From Cinnamomum chago (taxonomy: Eukaryota; Streptophyta; Magnoliopsida; Laurales; Lauraceae), in assembly GCA_038049695.1 (NCBI GenBank), contig CP142456.1, forward strand, positions 65,747,922 through 65,811,921: a stretch of DNA of 64,000 nt. Direction: 5' to 3'. The notes beneath the pieces are model-generated. The model had not been told where the DNA came from, did not search any database, and worked only from the letters and a program-made list of their open reading frames with translations. Both the position numbers and the translations under genes were made by a program. Positions 11,892 through 25,200 of the stretch are shown piece by piece (position 1 is the stretch's first letter; every line of letters starts with the position of its first letter).

Positions 11892-13073
11892 CTAGTGATG
11901 ATGCTGCTGGCCCTGGTGCCTCTGATGACGTCCACGCTGGAAAGGCTGCCCTCTAGGCTGCTGAGGTCCACGTGCCTGCTGCTGCTGGGCACGGTACTGC
12001 TGCTGCGGTGGAAGGGCAGCCTGACGGGCGGGCTGAGCCGCTGGAGCTGGGGCTGGAGCTGCCGAAGGTGCGGGAAGTCGAAGCATCTGAGGCTGACCTC
12101 CACGGAGCGGGCAATACCTGGAGATATGCCCTGGCTCTCCACAGTCGTAGCACACTCGGGGTCCATGCTGCGGCTGCTGCTGCTGACGATGCTGATGCTG
12201 AGGCTGGAACTGCCCTGCCGGCCTCTGCCTCTGAAATGGCTGCAGCTGTCGTAGAGGCATGGGTTGCTGCCTGATCGGAGTGATCCGGAGTCGCTTCTGC
12301 TGGCGAATGGATTCTAGCCGCTGGAGTTGCTCCTCTGCCCAGAAAGCTCTCCTCAAAGCCTCCTCGTAGGTAGGCAGCTCGATGTAGGTCATGGCTATCT
12401 GGATCTCCTCGCTGAGACCGTCGACGAACCGCCGAACCCTCTCGGCCTCTGACGTGAGCAGCGCCTCTGCAAACCGGGACAGCTGGGTGAAGCGAACCTC
12501 GTACTGCGAGACTGTCATGCTACCCTGAACGAGAGTCTGGAACTCCCGGAGCTTACGCTCTCTGACGTGAGTGGGGATGAACTTCCGGAGGAAGTCAGTC
12601 TTGAAGGCAGTCCATGCTACCTCGTCCCCAATCTCCTCATAGGGCCTCTGCATGGTCCTCCACCAATCCTCCGCCACGCCGCGGAACATGTAAGCCGCTA
12701 ACTGCACTCTCTGGCGCCCCGAGCACTCGAAGACTCGGAAGATCTTCTCCATCCGGACGATCCAGTCGTCCGCCACCATAGGGTCGTCTGCTCCCGTGAA
12801 CTCAGGCGGTCCCCTTTTGAGGAACCTCTCAAAGATAAGGTTCGGGTCTGCCCCCCGAACCGGCACATCCCCGGGGGCTGGCGGAGCCACCTTATCAATA
12901 ACATCCAGGACCTGCGCCTGAAACTGCGCAAAATCCTCTGTCTGCCTCTGGTGAGCTGCGGTCTGGGCCTCCTGAGAAGCAAGGAAGGCCTGGAGAAATC
13001 TCTCGAAACGACGCTCATGGGCGGACAGCTCGTCGATAGCTATCGTCTCTGGTGGTGGACCGCCTCCAGACAT
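11892..13073 (-). CDS. gag: Gag capsid/nucleocapsid protein, internal region 1
   Basis: A frame of 393 residues. Residues about 100-220 match the retrotransposon gag (capsid) family, with WIVRMEKIF and GVAEDWWRTM as typical strings. A single CCHC zinc knuckle (Cys308, Cys311, His316, Cys321; CYDCGEPGHISRYC) marks the nucleocapsid part. The C-terminus is rich in Gln, Pro and Ala and ends in a His-rich tail. It would package element RNA into cytoplasmic virus-like particles. A leader of about 150 bp separates its start from the PBS. The start is the first ATG of the frame and gives a conventional N-terminus. Confidence 0.94.
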   Translation of the reverse strand: MSGGGPPPETIAIDELSAHERRFERFLQAFLASQEAQTAAHQRQTEDFAQFQAQVLDVIDKVAPPAPGDVPVRGADPNLIFERFLKRGPPEFTGADDPMVADDWIVRMEKIFRVFECSGRQRVQLAAYMFRGVAEDWWRTMQRPYEEIGDEVAWTAFKTDFLRKFIPTHVRERKLREFQTLVQGSMTVSQYEVRFTQLSRFAEALLTSEAERVRRFVDGLSEEIQIAMTYIELPTYEEALRRAFWAEEQLQRLESIRQQKRLRITPIRQQPMPLRQLQPFQRQRPAGQFQPQHQHRQQQQPQHGPRVCYDCGEPGHISRYCPLRGGQPQMLRLPAPSAAPAPAPAAQPARQAALPPQQQYRAQQQQARGPQQPRGQPFQRGRHQRHQGQQHHH

Positions 13074-13224
13074 CTGTCATGAAAAAGAACCTGTGTCAAT
13101 TTAAATCCAAAACCTAAAACTATACTGACTCTACCCAATCCATCGTCCTCACACGTATCCCGTTACTCGAATCCTCACTACGTCCTATGGTTTCTAGTGT
13201 GTTTTATTTCCTAGAGACCAGCTC

Positions 13225-13236
13225 GCTCTGATACCA
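13225..13236 (-). other. Primer binding site, internal region 1
   Basis: Minus strand TGGTATCAGAGC (initiator Met-tRNA), five bases (TAAAA on the plus strand) from the LTR2 edge at 13242. Confidence 0.88.
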
Positions 13237-13241
13237 TAAAA

Positions 13242-16200
13242 TGTAACGCCCCAATTCCGGATACCGATATACTCGTTCGACTACCCGAAATTGGCGCGCT
13301 ACTTCCCGGAAAATCCGAGAACTTCCAAGATCGTAGGTCGCAGTGAGGTCCAATTTAAAACTTTTTGACCAACATAATTATAACATGTAATATTGCGGAA
13401 GCATAACGATTTAAACAAAACGAAAGCAATAGGTATCGATGTATATATTAAGTTTGAGCAGAACATTTGTCTAATTAAAATGGTTCAATGTTAATCAAAG
13501 TTATACATTTCCATTCTACCCTTCTCACTACAGAATATCTCTCCAAAACCCAAAATAAACAAAGTCCCTCAAAACCCATGTGGATACTCCTCGCCCTCCG
13601 GCTCGACATCCGTGTCGGCCGGGCCCCACGCGTACTCTCCTGCAACGGGTGCCTCGACTACAGCTAGTGTGTCATCTGAAATCTCGGGATCAAGGCCTAA
13701 GCACCAATGAATGGGTCAGATCTAAACGATCTGACAAGATACAGCATACTACTAACATAGAACATATATATCAAAGGAAATAAAGACGAGTACATAAATT
13801 AAATGAATAGCAAGGGAAATGAACTAAGCAGGTGTGCATGATAATCATAAGGAACTAAGATAAATAGAAACATCTAAACTACTGTAAACAAAGGGGCACA
13901 TTCACACGAGCTGGAATACCGCGGGATATTATGCCGCGGCCCTCCCATACTGAACACAGTTGCGGCGGGGAAATCTCACCAGTGGGAATAACTAATCCCA
14001 AATCTCACTCATCATCTCATCACCTCAACACTCCAGATCGGCACGGTATCACACCGTCCGTCTCAACCACACAGCTCATCATGATGGCTCCTCAACACTC
14101 AACTAGCTCCTACCGAGGATGATCAGTCCACAGGCTGAGCTTAAATCAATCGAGTGAATGTTCATGCCGACTCGAGAATAACTCTAAGGTCTGTGTCTGT
14201 CTAGGCTTTGCCTTGCGTGAACAAGGTCCTAACAATATCTCTAAGAGGTCTACATATCTCAATACAGTCTCTGGATCTCATTCAAGGTCCAGGCCCACTC
14301 GTTGGATCCATACCAAGGCCCATCAGTACATGGCCTGGTCTAAACCGTCCAAACGAGGCAACTAATCCATCTATTACTGATAACAGTTCCATTACAATCC
14401 ATAACAGCTTAACAGTCCAATAAGAACTACCTCTTCCAGCTAAAGGGTTCACATCTCCACACTTAGGCCCAATAAGGGCCCGCCTAGACACAGACACGGG
14501 TCAATGATCTCTGAAACCACATTATCGGGTCACCTCTAGATACCCTAGGTTCAGGTCTTCCAATTATGTTTAATTAACAGTAAACATCTAATCTAAAGAT
14601 CTAAGAATGACAGAACAATAATAAGGAAGTATGAACTTCAACATAGGAATCAAAAGGGAAATCCAACGGTCCAATCCTAGGTAATGGGCCACTTTAAGTT
14701 CGGGTCTATCTCCGGTAATTCGATCTCTAAACGATGTCATTAATGCCGTAAAATATTGTATTTGGTGCTTAGTTGATTAAGGGCATTGTTGACAACTCTT
14801 AGAGGTCGAATCATCTTAGATTATCAACCAAAACACTAAACAGTGGTCCCAGCGAGTCAAGGTTGAGCCACACCGTTGACTCGGGCTTAGGACACTGATA
14901 AATACTCATTTGGATGGTCAATGGGCCCCACAACTGATCATATCTCCTAAATGTTGAAAGATGGAAAATCAGGGTTTTCCAGGTGAACCTGATGTGCTGT
15001 GAGCTCGGTTGATTTCCTGGCCTAGAAGATCAACCGAGTGCACTAACTAATCTAAATCAGGCTTCCTGGACAACTCAATTCGTTTCCAAAGGTTTCCAGC
15101 GTGTTCGGTCAAACCCCTGGCCTGGGTGATTGATCGAATACTCCAAAAACCTTAGAAATGGTTGATGTCCCAGCCTTAAACATTATCTAAAGTAAAAATC
15201 CTAATATCAAGTCAATCTAGGTGTAAAGGGTCCAAGTTCCGGTTGGAAAAAACCGACTTTCAGTCACTTCTTGCACTAAGAGTATGCACCAGGTCAACAG
15301 GTGCAAGACCGGGTCAACCTGGCCATTTAGAATGAGTTTTATGCAAGAAATGGCTGAGGGCCAATTTTTCCAAGATTTTCCAGTGTGGCCGGTTATCCTG
15401 GGCGGGTCCCTGGTTAACCTGCCCTACATGGACTCAGCCTGCAGAAGGAAAACATCTGGGAGCAGGATTTCTGCAAAGTGCAGTTTGGCCGGTTAACCGG
15501 CCTGCAGGGCCCGGTTAACCGGCTGACCTGCAGCATGCCCCTGCAGAAGAATAACTGGGAGCTATGATTTTCCCATTTCTGCAATTTCAGTGTGGCCGGT
15601 TGACCGGCCTGCAAAGCCCGGTCTACCGGCTACACTGCCGGTTAACCAGCCGGTCTACCGGCACCCTGAAACGGGAGAAATCCCAATTGATGTAACCTTT
15701 CTGTTTTGCCTCCTTTTACACCCAAATCACTTCCAATCACTTCCAAACTTCACCAACACCATTCTAAACATAAAATGACTCCATAACCATCCATCCATCA
15801 CCTTATGGCCCACTGATCTTCCAAATGGGGGGTGAAAACCCCCATCCATCAGTGACCTTTCATCCAAAACACAAAACAGAGCTCAAAGGAAATCTAACAT
15901 TTAACTGAACATATTATGAACTGAAATGGAATCACAGAAATAACCACACATCCTAAGTTAGTAGTTTGATGCACTTGCCTTTTTAGCTTGAGATAGAGAG
16001 AGGTTTGTGAAGAGAAATCCCAACCCAGCAGTGAAGAAGAGGAAATAAATCCCAGCTGCTGTAGCAGAGTGTAGCAGCAGCTCCAAATAGTCCCAGCACA
16101 ATTGAAATGGTCCCAGTTCCAGGGAGAAGAAGAGATATGGCAGCTGTAGCTCCTTAAATGAAGAATTCCAGCACAACAGAGAAGGAAGAGGAGTAATTGC

Positions 16201-17408
16201 AGCACAGATTCAGCCCAGCAGTGAAGTGAAGAATAAGAAGAAGAAGAAGAAGAAGAAAAAGAATCCAGCAGTAGCTTCAAGATGGACTTACAGCAACAGC
16301 AACAGTCCAGCAGAGTAGTGGTTCCAGCAGAGAACCACCACAGCAACTGGAAAATGAAATGAGAAGGGAAGATGGGGTAATAACAGCAGCTCTTGGAAAA
16401 TTCCAGCAGAGTGACAGTTGCAGAGAAATGAAGAGAGGAATAGGAAGATGGAGCAGCAACTATAATACTTCCTCTCAGCACAGAAATCAGAACTCCAGCA
16501 AAGTAACAGGGCTGGATGAGGGGAAATGAGAGAAAGGGAAAAGAGAGAAATGAAGAAGATGAAGGGGTGGCTGCAGCAGTAGTTCTTCAAGGTGAGGTTC
16601 CAGCAGTCACAGCAGCCCAGGTGGATTTCCAGCAATTTCTCCAACACAACAGAGAAGCTGGAGATGGTGTAGTAGCTGCCACTGGAAAGATGTCCCAGCA
16701 CAGAGTCTGTAGCTCAGGTGAATGAGGAAGAAGACAGCCACAGCAGCAACAATCTCAGCTCAGAAGTGGAGAAGAAGAATAGAAAGAAGGAGCACAGCAG
16801 CTGAGTAGTGGTTTTCAAGAAGATAGTCTCCAGCACAGTCTCAATGGAACTCTTTGCTCAACGTGGGAGAGGAAATGAAGGGAAGGGGCAGTTGGGCTGG
16901 AGGTTTTCTTGGGATTAGGGCTCTCCTTGGGGATAAGAGATTATTTATAGTTTTAGTGGGGAGTGATTAGGGACCATAATACCCTTAGGGTTTAATGGGA
17001 TTAGGGTTAGGGTTTGAGGCTAATCTGGTCTTTTGGTTAGGAAGCTTCTAGAGAGAGAGGGCACCTTTCTTAGCACTAAACCCACACTAATTAACTTAAT
17101 TAAACTTAACTAAGGACCCACCTACACTAATAGCCTAGGATTAACTCATACACCCAACTAACCTAGTCTAACCAAAAATCTTAGGAGATCTAACTAGTCA
17201 ATCTAATTAGCCCCTAATTAGCCCAAATAAATCAGTAATTAACAATGATTAGCCATAATTAGCAATAATTAGCGAAGATTAGCAAAGATTAGCAAAGATT
17301 AGTAGAGATAGTAGTAATTAGCAATAATTAACCAATAATTAACATAGATTAGCATAAATTAGTCTATAAAGTAGTATTTAGAGGGCCCACCAAGGGTGGG
17401 ACCTCACA
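13242..17408 (-). repeat. LTR2 (4167 bp)
   Basis: Shared LTR: 5' LTR of internal region 1 and 3' LTR of internal region 2. Same length as LTR1; by eye I found one difference from it. It has two AGCAAAGATT units and no 15-bp insert. Confidence 0.93.
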
Positions 17409-17423
17409 TCATTCCCTCCTTTT
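17409..17423 (-). other. Polypurine tract 2
   Basis: Same purine run as at 8394-8408, abutting the right edge of LTR2. Confidence 0.85.
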
Positions 17424-20400
17424 AAAACATTTGTCCTCAAATGTAAAAACAAAGTTAGAACATACCTGAGGTAGAAGATGTGGATAGTCCTTCTCACCTG
17501 GTCGCGTAGCTCCCACGTAGCCTCCTCCGGAGTGTGATGCTCCCACTGAACCTTCACCCAATGAATGGTTCGGGTCCGGAGCACCTGCTCCTTGGTGTCG
17601 ATGATCGCGACTGGCCTGGCGACGTACGAAGCATCCGGCTGGATGTTGAGCGGCTCGTGATAAAGAATGTGGGTCGGGTCCTCCACATACTTCTTCAGCA
17701 TGGAGACGTGGAACACGTCATGCACTCCCGAAAGCTCTGGCGGTAGCTGAAGCTTGTAGGTGACGTCTCCAACTCTCGATCTGATCTCGAAGGGTCCAAC
17801 ATATCTCCGCGCTAGCTTACCCTTCTCACCAAATCTCAGGGTACCTCTAGCTGGAGAAACCTTCAGGAAAACTCTGTCTCCCTTCTCGAACTCGAGCGGT
17901 CTGCGTCGATTGTCTGCATAGCTCTTCTGTCTGCTGCGGCTGACCTTCAGGTTCTCAACTATCTGCCGAACCTTCTCGCTGGTGTCGCTGACTATGGATG
18001 GACCATGGAAGCTCCTGACACCAACTTCTTCCCAGCAAACTGGGGTCTTGCATCTCCTCCCGTACAAAGCCTCGTACGGTGCCATCTTGATGCTCGCATG
18101 GAAGCTGTTGTTGTAGGCGAACTCGCAGAGTGGCAAGGAATCCTCCCAGTTCTCCTTGAAGTCCAAGACACAGGCTCTCAACATGTCCTCTAGTGTCTGG
18201 TTGGTGCGCTCTGTCTGCCCGTCTGTCTGAGGATGATAGGCTGTGCTGAAGCTCAACTTGGTGCCCAAGGCCTGCTGAAGACTCTCCCAGAAGTGCGAAG
18301 TGAATCGCGGGTCTCTGTCTGAAACTATCGAAGCTGGAACTCCGTGCAACGAGACAATCCGGTCGACGTACAGCTTAGCAAGGACGTCGAGTCCTGCTCT
18401 CATCGACACTGGCAAGAAATGAGCTGACTTAGTCAGCCGGTCCACGATCACCCAAATGTCGTCGTGGCGTCTCCTGGTGGCTGGAAGTCCTGAGATGAAG
18501 TCCATGGTGATATGCTCCCACTTCCACTGAGGGATCTCAAGCTGATGAAGTAGTCCTGGCGGCTTCTGGTGTTCGACCTTGATCTGCTGGCATGTCAAAC
18601 ACTTGGAGACATAGCGAGCTATCTCCTTCTTCATGTTGTTCCACCAGTAGTAGCTCCTCAGCTTCTGGTACATCTTGGTGCTGCCGGGGTGAATCGAGTA
18701 TCTGCTGTGGTGTGCATCTGCAAGAATCTCGTCCTTCAGCTCCTGGATATCTGGCACGCACAATCTGTCCTGATAGTAGAGCACTCCTCCAATCAACCTG
18801 AACTCTGGGCTCTGGTCAATCTGCTCGATCACTCTGACAAGCTTGGGATCGTTGCGTTGACTGTCCTTGACCTTGCCTAGCAACTCTGGTTCCCACGCTG
18901 ACATGGTAGCAAGCAAGACTCTCTCGCTGAGCGGCTGAAATTGAACGTCTAAGCTGCTGAAGACGTCGGTCCACACACCCTCCGCTGCTAGAAAACTGAC
19001 GAGGGCGGTCTTCCTGCTCAAAGCGTCCGCTACGACGTTCGCCTTACCAGGATGGTATTTGATAGGGAAGTCGTAGTCCTTGATGTACTCCATCCATCTC
19101 CTCTGCCGGTTGTTGAGGTCGTTCTGCGTGAACAGGTACTGCAAACTACGATGATCTGAGTGCACCTCGAACTTCTCGCCGTAGAGGTAGTGCCGCCACA
19201 ACTTCAAGGCAAAAACGACTGCTGCAAGCTCCAAGTCGTGAGTGGCGTACTTCTTCTCGTGCTCCTTCAACTGGCGCGATCCATAGGCAATAACCTTGCC
19301 CTCCTGCATCAGAACACATCCAAGACCGGTCCCTGAAGCGTCGGTGAAGACTACGAATCCACCACTGCCGGAAGGCAAAGACAAGATCGGTGCTGTCGTC
19401 AATCTCTCCTTCAGCTCTTGAAAGCTGTTCTCACAAGCATCGGACCATACGAACGGTACATCCTTCCGTGTCAGCTTGGTCAACGGTGCTGAGATCGTGG
19501 AGAAACTCTTGACGAATCTGCGGTAGTAGCCTGCTAAACCAAGGAAACTCCTGATCTCTGTGGCGTTCTTTGGTCTTGCCCAGTTCGTCACTGCTTCTAT
19601 CTTCGCTGGATCCACTGCTAGTCCATCTTTGGAGATGATGTGTCCAAGGAAGACTACCTGCTCCAACCAAAACTCGCACTTGCTGAGCTTCGCGTACAAC
19701 TGGTTGTCGCGCAACAACTGTAGAGACGTCCTCAAATGCTGCTCGTGCTCCTCTCCGGTCTTTGAGTAGACCAAAACATCGTCGATGAAGACCACTGTGA
19801 AGCTGTCGAGGTGCGGAGCGAAGATCTTGTTCATCAGGGTCATGAACACTGCTGGTGCATTCGTCAACCCGAACGGCATCACAAGAAACTCGTAATGGCC
19901 ATAGCGGGATCGGAACGCTGTCTTCTGCACATCCTGATCTCTGACTCGCAGCTGATGGTACCCCGACCTCAAGTCTATCTTCGAAAAGAACTGCGCACCC
20001 TGAAGCTGGTCGAAAAGCTCGTCGATCCGGGGAAGAGGATACTTGTTCTTCACCGTTGCCTGGTTCAACTGCCGGTAGTCGATGCACATCCTCATCCATC
20101 CATCCTTCTTCTTCACGAAGAGAACTGGTGCGCCCCATGGCGACACGCTCGGCCTGATGAAGGCTTTCTCTAGCAATTCCTCCAACTGAGTCTTCAACTC
20201 TCGCAGCTCTGCTGGAGCCATGAGATAGGGAGCTCTCGAAATCGGTGCCGTGCCTGGTGCAAGCTCGATGGTGAAGTCGATCTCTCGAACAGGCGGTAAT
20301 CCAGGGATCTCGTCGGGAAACACATCTGGAAACTCGCAAACAACCGGAATCTCCTCGACTCTCTTAGACTCTTTGTCCTCTGAGACGAATGCGATGTAGC

Positions 20401-20893
20401 CCTCGCAACCTGATTTCATCAGTCTCTCGGCTTTCAGTGCCGATATCATCCGAACGCTAGGTGATCTCCTCTCACCCACAAACTCGATCGCGTCATCTGA
20501 TCCGTCGATGGAGAGTCTGACTGTCTTCCGGAAGCAATCCATCACTGCTCGGTATCTGGCCAACCAGTCCATCCCCAAAATGACGTCGAAGTCATGCATG
20601 GGTAGCACGATCAGATCTGCAAGCAAAATGCACTCCCCGATCTGCACTCGGCATCTGGGGTGGTAAGTCTGACACACCACACTCCTACCCATCGGAGTGG
20701 ACACAACTAAGGTGCAGGGCATAGCCTCACCTACTCCACCAAAGACTAAAGTAAAGGCAGACGACACAAACGAATGTGTCGCCCCTGGATCTAACAACAC
20801 TCTAGCAGGGTGATCACAAACAGAAAGGGTACCTTCCACGACGTTGCCTGCTGCCTCTGCCTCCTCGTGAGTCAACGCGAAAGCTCGCCCCAC
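17409..20893 (-). CDS. pol: Pol polyprotein, internal region 2 (about one break)
   Basis: Carries the same protease, reverse transcriptase, RNase H, integrase and chromodomain-like parts as internal region 1. This is the one copy of the four that shows about one break in its coding region; the domains are otherwise the same. The internal region is 4847 bp against 4848 bp in the other three. Confidence 0.9.
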
Positions 20894-20905
20894 AGCCTGG
20901 GGTCT

Positions 20906-22087
20906 CTAGTGATGATGCTGCTGGCCCTGGTGCCTCTGATGACGTCCACGCTGGAAAGGCTGCCCTCTAGGCTGCTGAGGTCCACGTGCCTGCTGCTGCT
21001 GGGCACGGTACTGCTGCTGCGGTGGAAGGGCAGCCTGACGGGCGGGCTGAGCCGCTGGAGCTGGGGCTGGAGCTGCCGAAGGTGCGGGAAGTCGAAGCAT
21101 CTGAGGCTGACCTCCACGGAGCGGGCAATACCTGGAGATATGCCCTGGCTCTCCACAGTCGTAGCACACTCGGGGTCCATGCTGCGGCTGCTGCTGCTGA
21201 CGATGCTGATGCTGAGGCTGGAACTGCCCTGCCGGCCTCTGCCTCTGAAATGGCTGCAGCTGTCGTAGAGGCATGGGTTGCTGCCTGATCGGAGTGATCC
21301 GGAGTCGCTTCTGCTGGCGAATGGATTCTAGCCGCTGGAGTTGCTCCTCTGCCCAGAAAGCTCTCCTCAAAGCCTCCTCGTAGGTAGGCAGCTCGATGTA
21401 GGTCATGGCTATCTGGATCTCCTCGCTGAGACCGTCGACGAACCGCCGAACCCTCTCGGCCTCTGACGTGAGCAGCGCCTCTGCAAACCGGGACAGCTGG
21501 GTGAAGCGAACCTCGTACTGCGAGACTGTCATGCTACCCTGAACGAGAGTCTGGAACTCCCGGAGCTTACGCTCTCTGACGTGAGTGGGGATGAACTTCC
21601 GGAGGAAGTCAGTCTTGAAGGCAGTCCATGCTACCTCGTCCCCAATCTCCTCATAGGGCCTCTGCATGGTCCTCCACCAATCCTCCGCCACGCCGCGGAA
21701 CATGTAAGCCGCTAACTGCACTCTCTGGCGCCCCGAGCACTCGAAGACTCGGAAGATCTTCTCCATCCGGACGATCCAGTCGTCCGCCACCATAGGGTCG
21801 TCTGCTCCCGTGAACTCAGGCGGTCCCCTTTTGAGGAACCTCTCAAAGATAAGGTTCGGGTCTGCCCCCCGAACCGGCACATCCCCGGGGGCTGGCGGAG
21901 CCACCTTATCAATAACATCCAGGACCTGCGCCTGAAACTGCGCAAAATCCTCTGTCTGCCTCTGGTGAGCTGCGGTCTGGGCCTCCTGAGAAGCAAGGAA
22001 GGCCTGGAGAAATCTCTCGAAACGACGCTCATGGGCGGACAGCTCGTCGATAGCTATCGTCTCTGGTGGTGGACCGCCTCCAGACAT
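20906..22087 (-). CDS. gag: Gag protein, internal region 2
   Basis: 393 residues, identical in its predicted protein to the gag of internal region 1, with the same capsid region, CCHC knuckle and Gln/Pro-rich tail. It looks whole. Confidence 0.93.
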   Translation of the reverse strand: MSGGGPPPETIAIDELSAHERRFERFLQAFLASQEAQTAAHQRQTEDFAQFQAQVLDVIDKVAPPAPGDVPVRGADPNLIFERFLKRGPPEFTGADDPMVADDWIVRMEKIFRVFECSGRQRVQLAAYMFRGVAEDWWRTMQRPYEEIGDEVAWTAFKTDFLRKFIPTHVRERKLREFQTLVQGSMTVSQYEVRFTQLSRFAEALLTSEAERVRRFVDGLSEEIQIAMTYIELPTYEEALRRAFWAEEQLQRLESIRQQKRLRITPIRQQPMPLRQLQPFQRQRPAGQFQPQHQHRQQQQPQHGPRVCYDCGEPGHISRYCPLRGGQPQMLRLPAPSAAPAPAPAAQPARQAALPPQQQYRAQQQQARGPQQPRGQPFQRGRHQRHQGQQHHH

Positions 22088-22238
22088 CTGTCATGAAAAA
22101 GAACCTGTGTCAATTTAAATCCAAAACCTAAAACTATACTGACTCTACCCAATCCATCGTCCTCACACGTATCCCGTTACTCGAATCCTCACTACGTCCT
22201 ATGGTTTCTAGTGTGTTTTATTTCCTAGAGACCAGCTC

Positions 22239-22250
22239 GCTCTGATACCA
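22239..22250 (-). other. Primer binding site, internal region 2
   Basis: Minus strand TGGTATCAGAGC, five bases from the LTR3 edge at 22256. Confidence 0.88.
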
Positions 22251-22255
22251 TAAAA

Positions 22256-25200
22256 TGTAACGCCCCAATTCCGGATACCGATATACTCGTTCGACTACCC
22301 GAAATTGGCGCGCTACTTCCCGGAAAATCCGAGAACTTCCAAGATCGTAGGTCGCAGTGAGGTCCAATTTAAAACTTTTTGACCAACATAATTATAACAT
22401 GTAATATTGCGGAAGCATAACGATTTAAACAAAACGAAAGCAATAGGTATCGATGTATATATTAAGTTTGAGCAGAACATTTGTCTAATTAAAATGGTTC
22501 AATGTTAATCAAAGTTATACATTTCCATTCTACCCTTCTCACTACAGAATATCTCTCCAAAACCCAAAATAAACAAAGTCCCTCAAAACCCATGTGGATA
22601 CTCCTCGCCCTCCGGCTCGACATCCGTGTCGGCCGGGCCCCACGCGTACTCTCCTGCAACGGGTGCCTCGACTACAGCTAGTGTGTCATCTGAAATCTCG
22701 GGATCAAGGCCTAAGCACCAATGAATGGGTCAGATCTAAACGATCTGACAAGATACAGCATACTACTAACATAGAACATATATATCAAAGGAAATAAAGA
22801 CGAGTACATAAATTAAATGAATAGCAAGGGAAATGAACTAAGCAGGTGTGCATGATAATCATAAGGAACTAAGATAAATAGAAACATCTAAACTACTGTA
22901 AACAAAGGGGCACATTCACACGAGCTGGAATACCGCGGGATATTATGCCGCGGCCCTCCCATACTGAACACAGTTGCGGCGGGGAAATCTCACCAGTGGG
23001 AATAACTAATCCCAAATCTCACTCATCATCTCATCACCTCAACACTCCAGATCGGCACGGTATCACACCGTCCGTCTCAACCACACAGCTCATCATGATG
23101 GCTCCTCAACACTCAACTAGCTCCTACCGAGGATGATCAGTCCACAGGCTGAGCTTAAATCAATCAAGTGAATGTTCATGCCGACTCGAGAATAACTCTA
23201 AGGTCTGTGTCTGTCTAGGCTTTGCCTTGCGTGAACAAGGTCCTAACAATATCTCTAAGAGGTCTACATATCTCAATACAGTCTCTGGATCTCATTCAAG
23301 GTCCAGGCCCACTCGTTGGATCCATACCAAGGCCCATCAGTACATGGCCTGGTCTAAACCGTCCAAACGAGGCAACTAATCCATCTATTACTGATAACAG
23401 TTCCATTACAATCCATAACAGCTTAACAGTCCAATAAGAACTACCTCTTCCAGCTAAAGGGTTCACATCTCCACACTTAGGCCCAATAAGGGCCCGCCTA
23501 GACACAGACACGGGTCAATGATCTCTGAAACCACATTATCGGGTCACCTCTAGATACCCTAGGTTCAGGTCTTCCAATTATGTTTAATTAACAGTAAACA
23601 TCTAATCTAAAGATCTAAGAATGACAGAACAATAATAAGGAAGTATGAACTTCAACATAGGAATCAAAAGGGAAATCCAACGGTCCAATCCTAGGTAATG
23701 GGCCACTTTAAGTTCGGGTCTATCTCCGGTAATTCGATCTCTAAACGATGTCATTAATGCCGTAAAATATTGTATTTGGTGCTTAGTTGATTAAGGGCAT
23801 TGTTGACAACTCTTAGAGGTCGAATCATCTTAGATTATCAACCAAAACACTAAACAGTGGTCCCAGCGAGTCAAGGTTGAGCCACACCGTTGACTCGGGC
23901 TTAGGACACTGATAAATACTCATTTGGATGGTCAATGGGCCCCACAACTGATCATATCTCCTAAATGTTGAAAGATGGAAAATCAGGGTTTTCCAGGTGA
24001 ACCTGATGTGCTGTGAGCTCGGTTGATTTCCTGGCCTAGAAGATCAACCGAGTGCACTAACTAATCTAAATCAGGCTTCCTGGACAACTCAATTCGTTTC
24101 CAAAGGTTTCCAGCGTGTTCGGTCAAACCCCTGGCCTGGGTGATTGATCGAATACTCCAAAAACCTTAGAAATGGTTGATGTCCCAGCCTTAAACATTAT
24201 CTAAAGTAAAAATCCTAATATCAAGTCAATCTAGGTGTAAAGGGTCCAAGTTCCGGTTGGAAAAAACCGACTTTCAGTCACTTCTTGCACTAAGAGTATG
24301 CACCAGGTCAACAGGTGCAAGACCGGGTCAACCTGGCCATTTAGAATGAGTTTTATGCAAGAAATGGCTGAGGGCCAATTTTTCCAAGATTTTCCAGTGT
24401 GGCCGGTTATCCTGGGCGGGTCCCTGGTTAACCTGCCCTACATGGACTCAGCCTGCAGAAGGAAAACATCTGGGAGCAGGATTTCTGCAAAGTGCAGTTT
24501 GGCCGGTTAACCGGCCTGCAGGGCCCGGTTAACCGGCTGACCTGCAGCATGCCCCTGCAGAAGAATAACTGGGAGCTATGATTTTCCCATTTCTGCAATT
24601 TCAGTGTGGCCGGTTGACCGGCCTGCAAAGCCCGGTCTACCGGCTACACTGCCGGTTAACCAGCCGGTCTACCGGCACCCTGAAACGGGAGAAATCCCAA
24701 TTGATGTAACCTTTCTGTTTTGCCTCCTTTTACACCCAAATCACTTCCAATCACTTCCAAACTTCACCAACACCATTCTAAACATAAAATGACTCCATAA
24801 CCATCCATCCATCACCTTATGGCCCACTGATCTTCCAAATGGGGGGTGAAAACCCCCATCCATCAGTGACCTTTCATCCAAAACACAAAACAGAGCTCAA
24901 AGGAAATCTAACATTTAACTGAACATATTATGAACTGAAATGGAATCACAGAAATAACCACACATCCTAAGTTAGTAGTTTGATGCACTTGCCTTTTTAG
25001 CTTGAGATAGAGAGAGGTTTGTGAAGAGAAATCCCAACCCAGCAGTGAAGAAGAGGAAATAAATCCCAGCTGCTGTAGCAGAGTGTAGCAGCAGCTCCAA
25101 ATAGTCCCAGCACAATTGAAATGGTCCCAGTTCCAGGGAGAAGAAGAGATATGGCAGCTGTAGCTCCTTAAATGAAGAATTCCAGCACAACAGAGAAGGA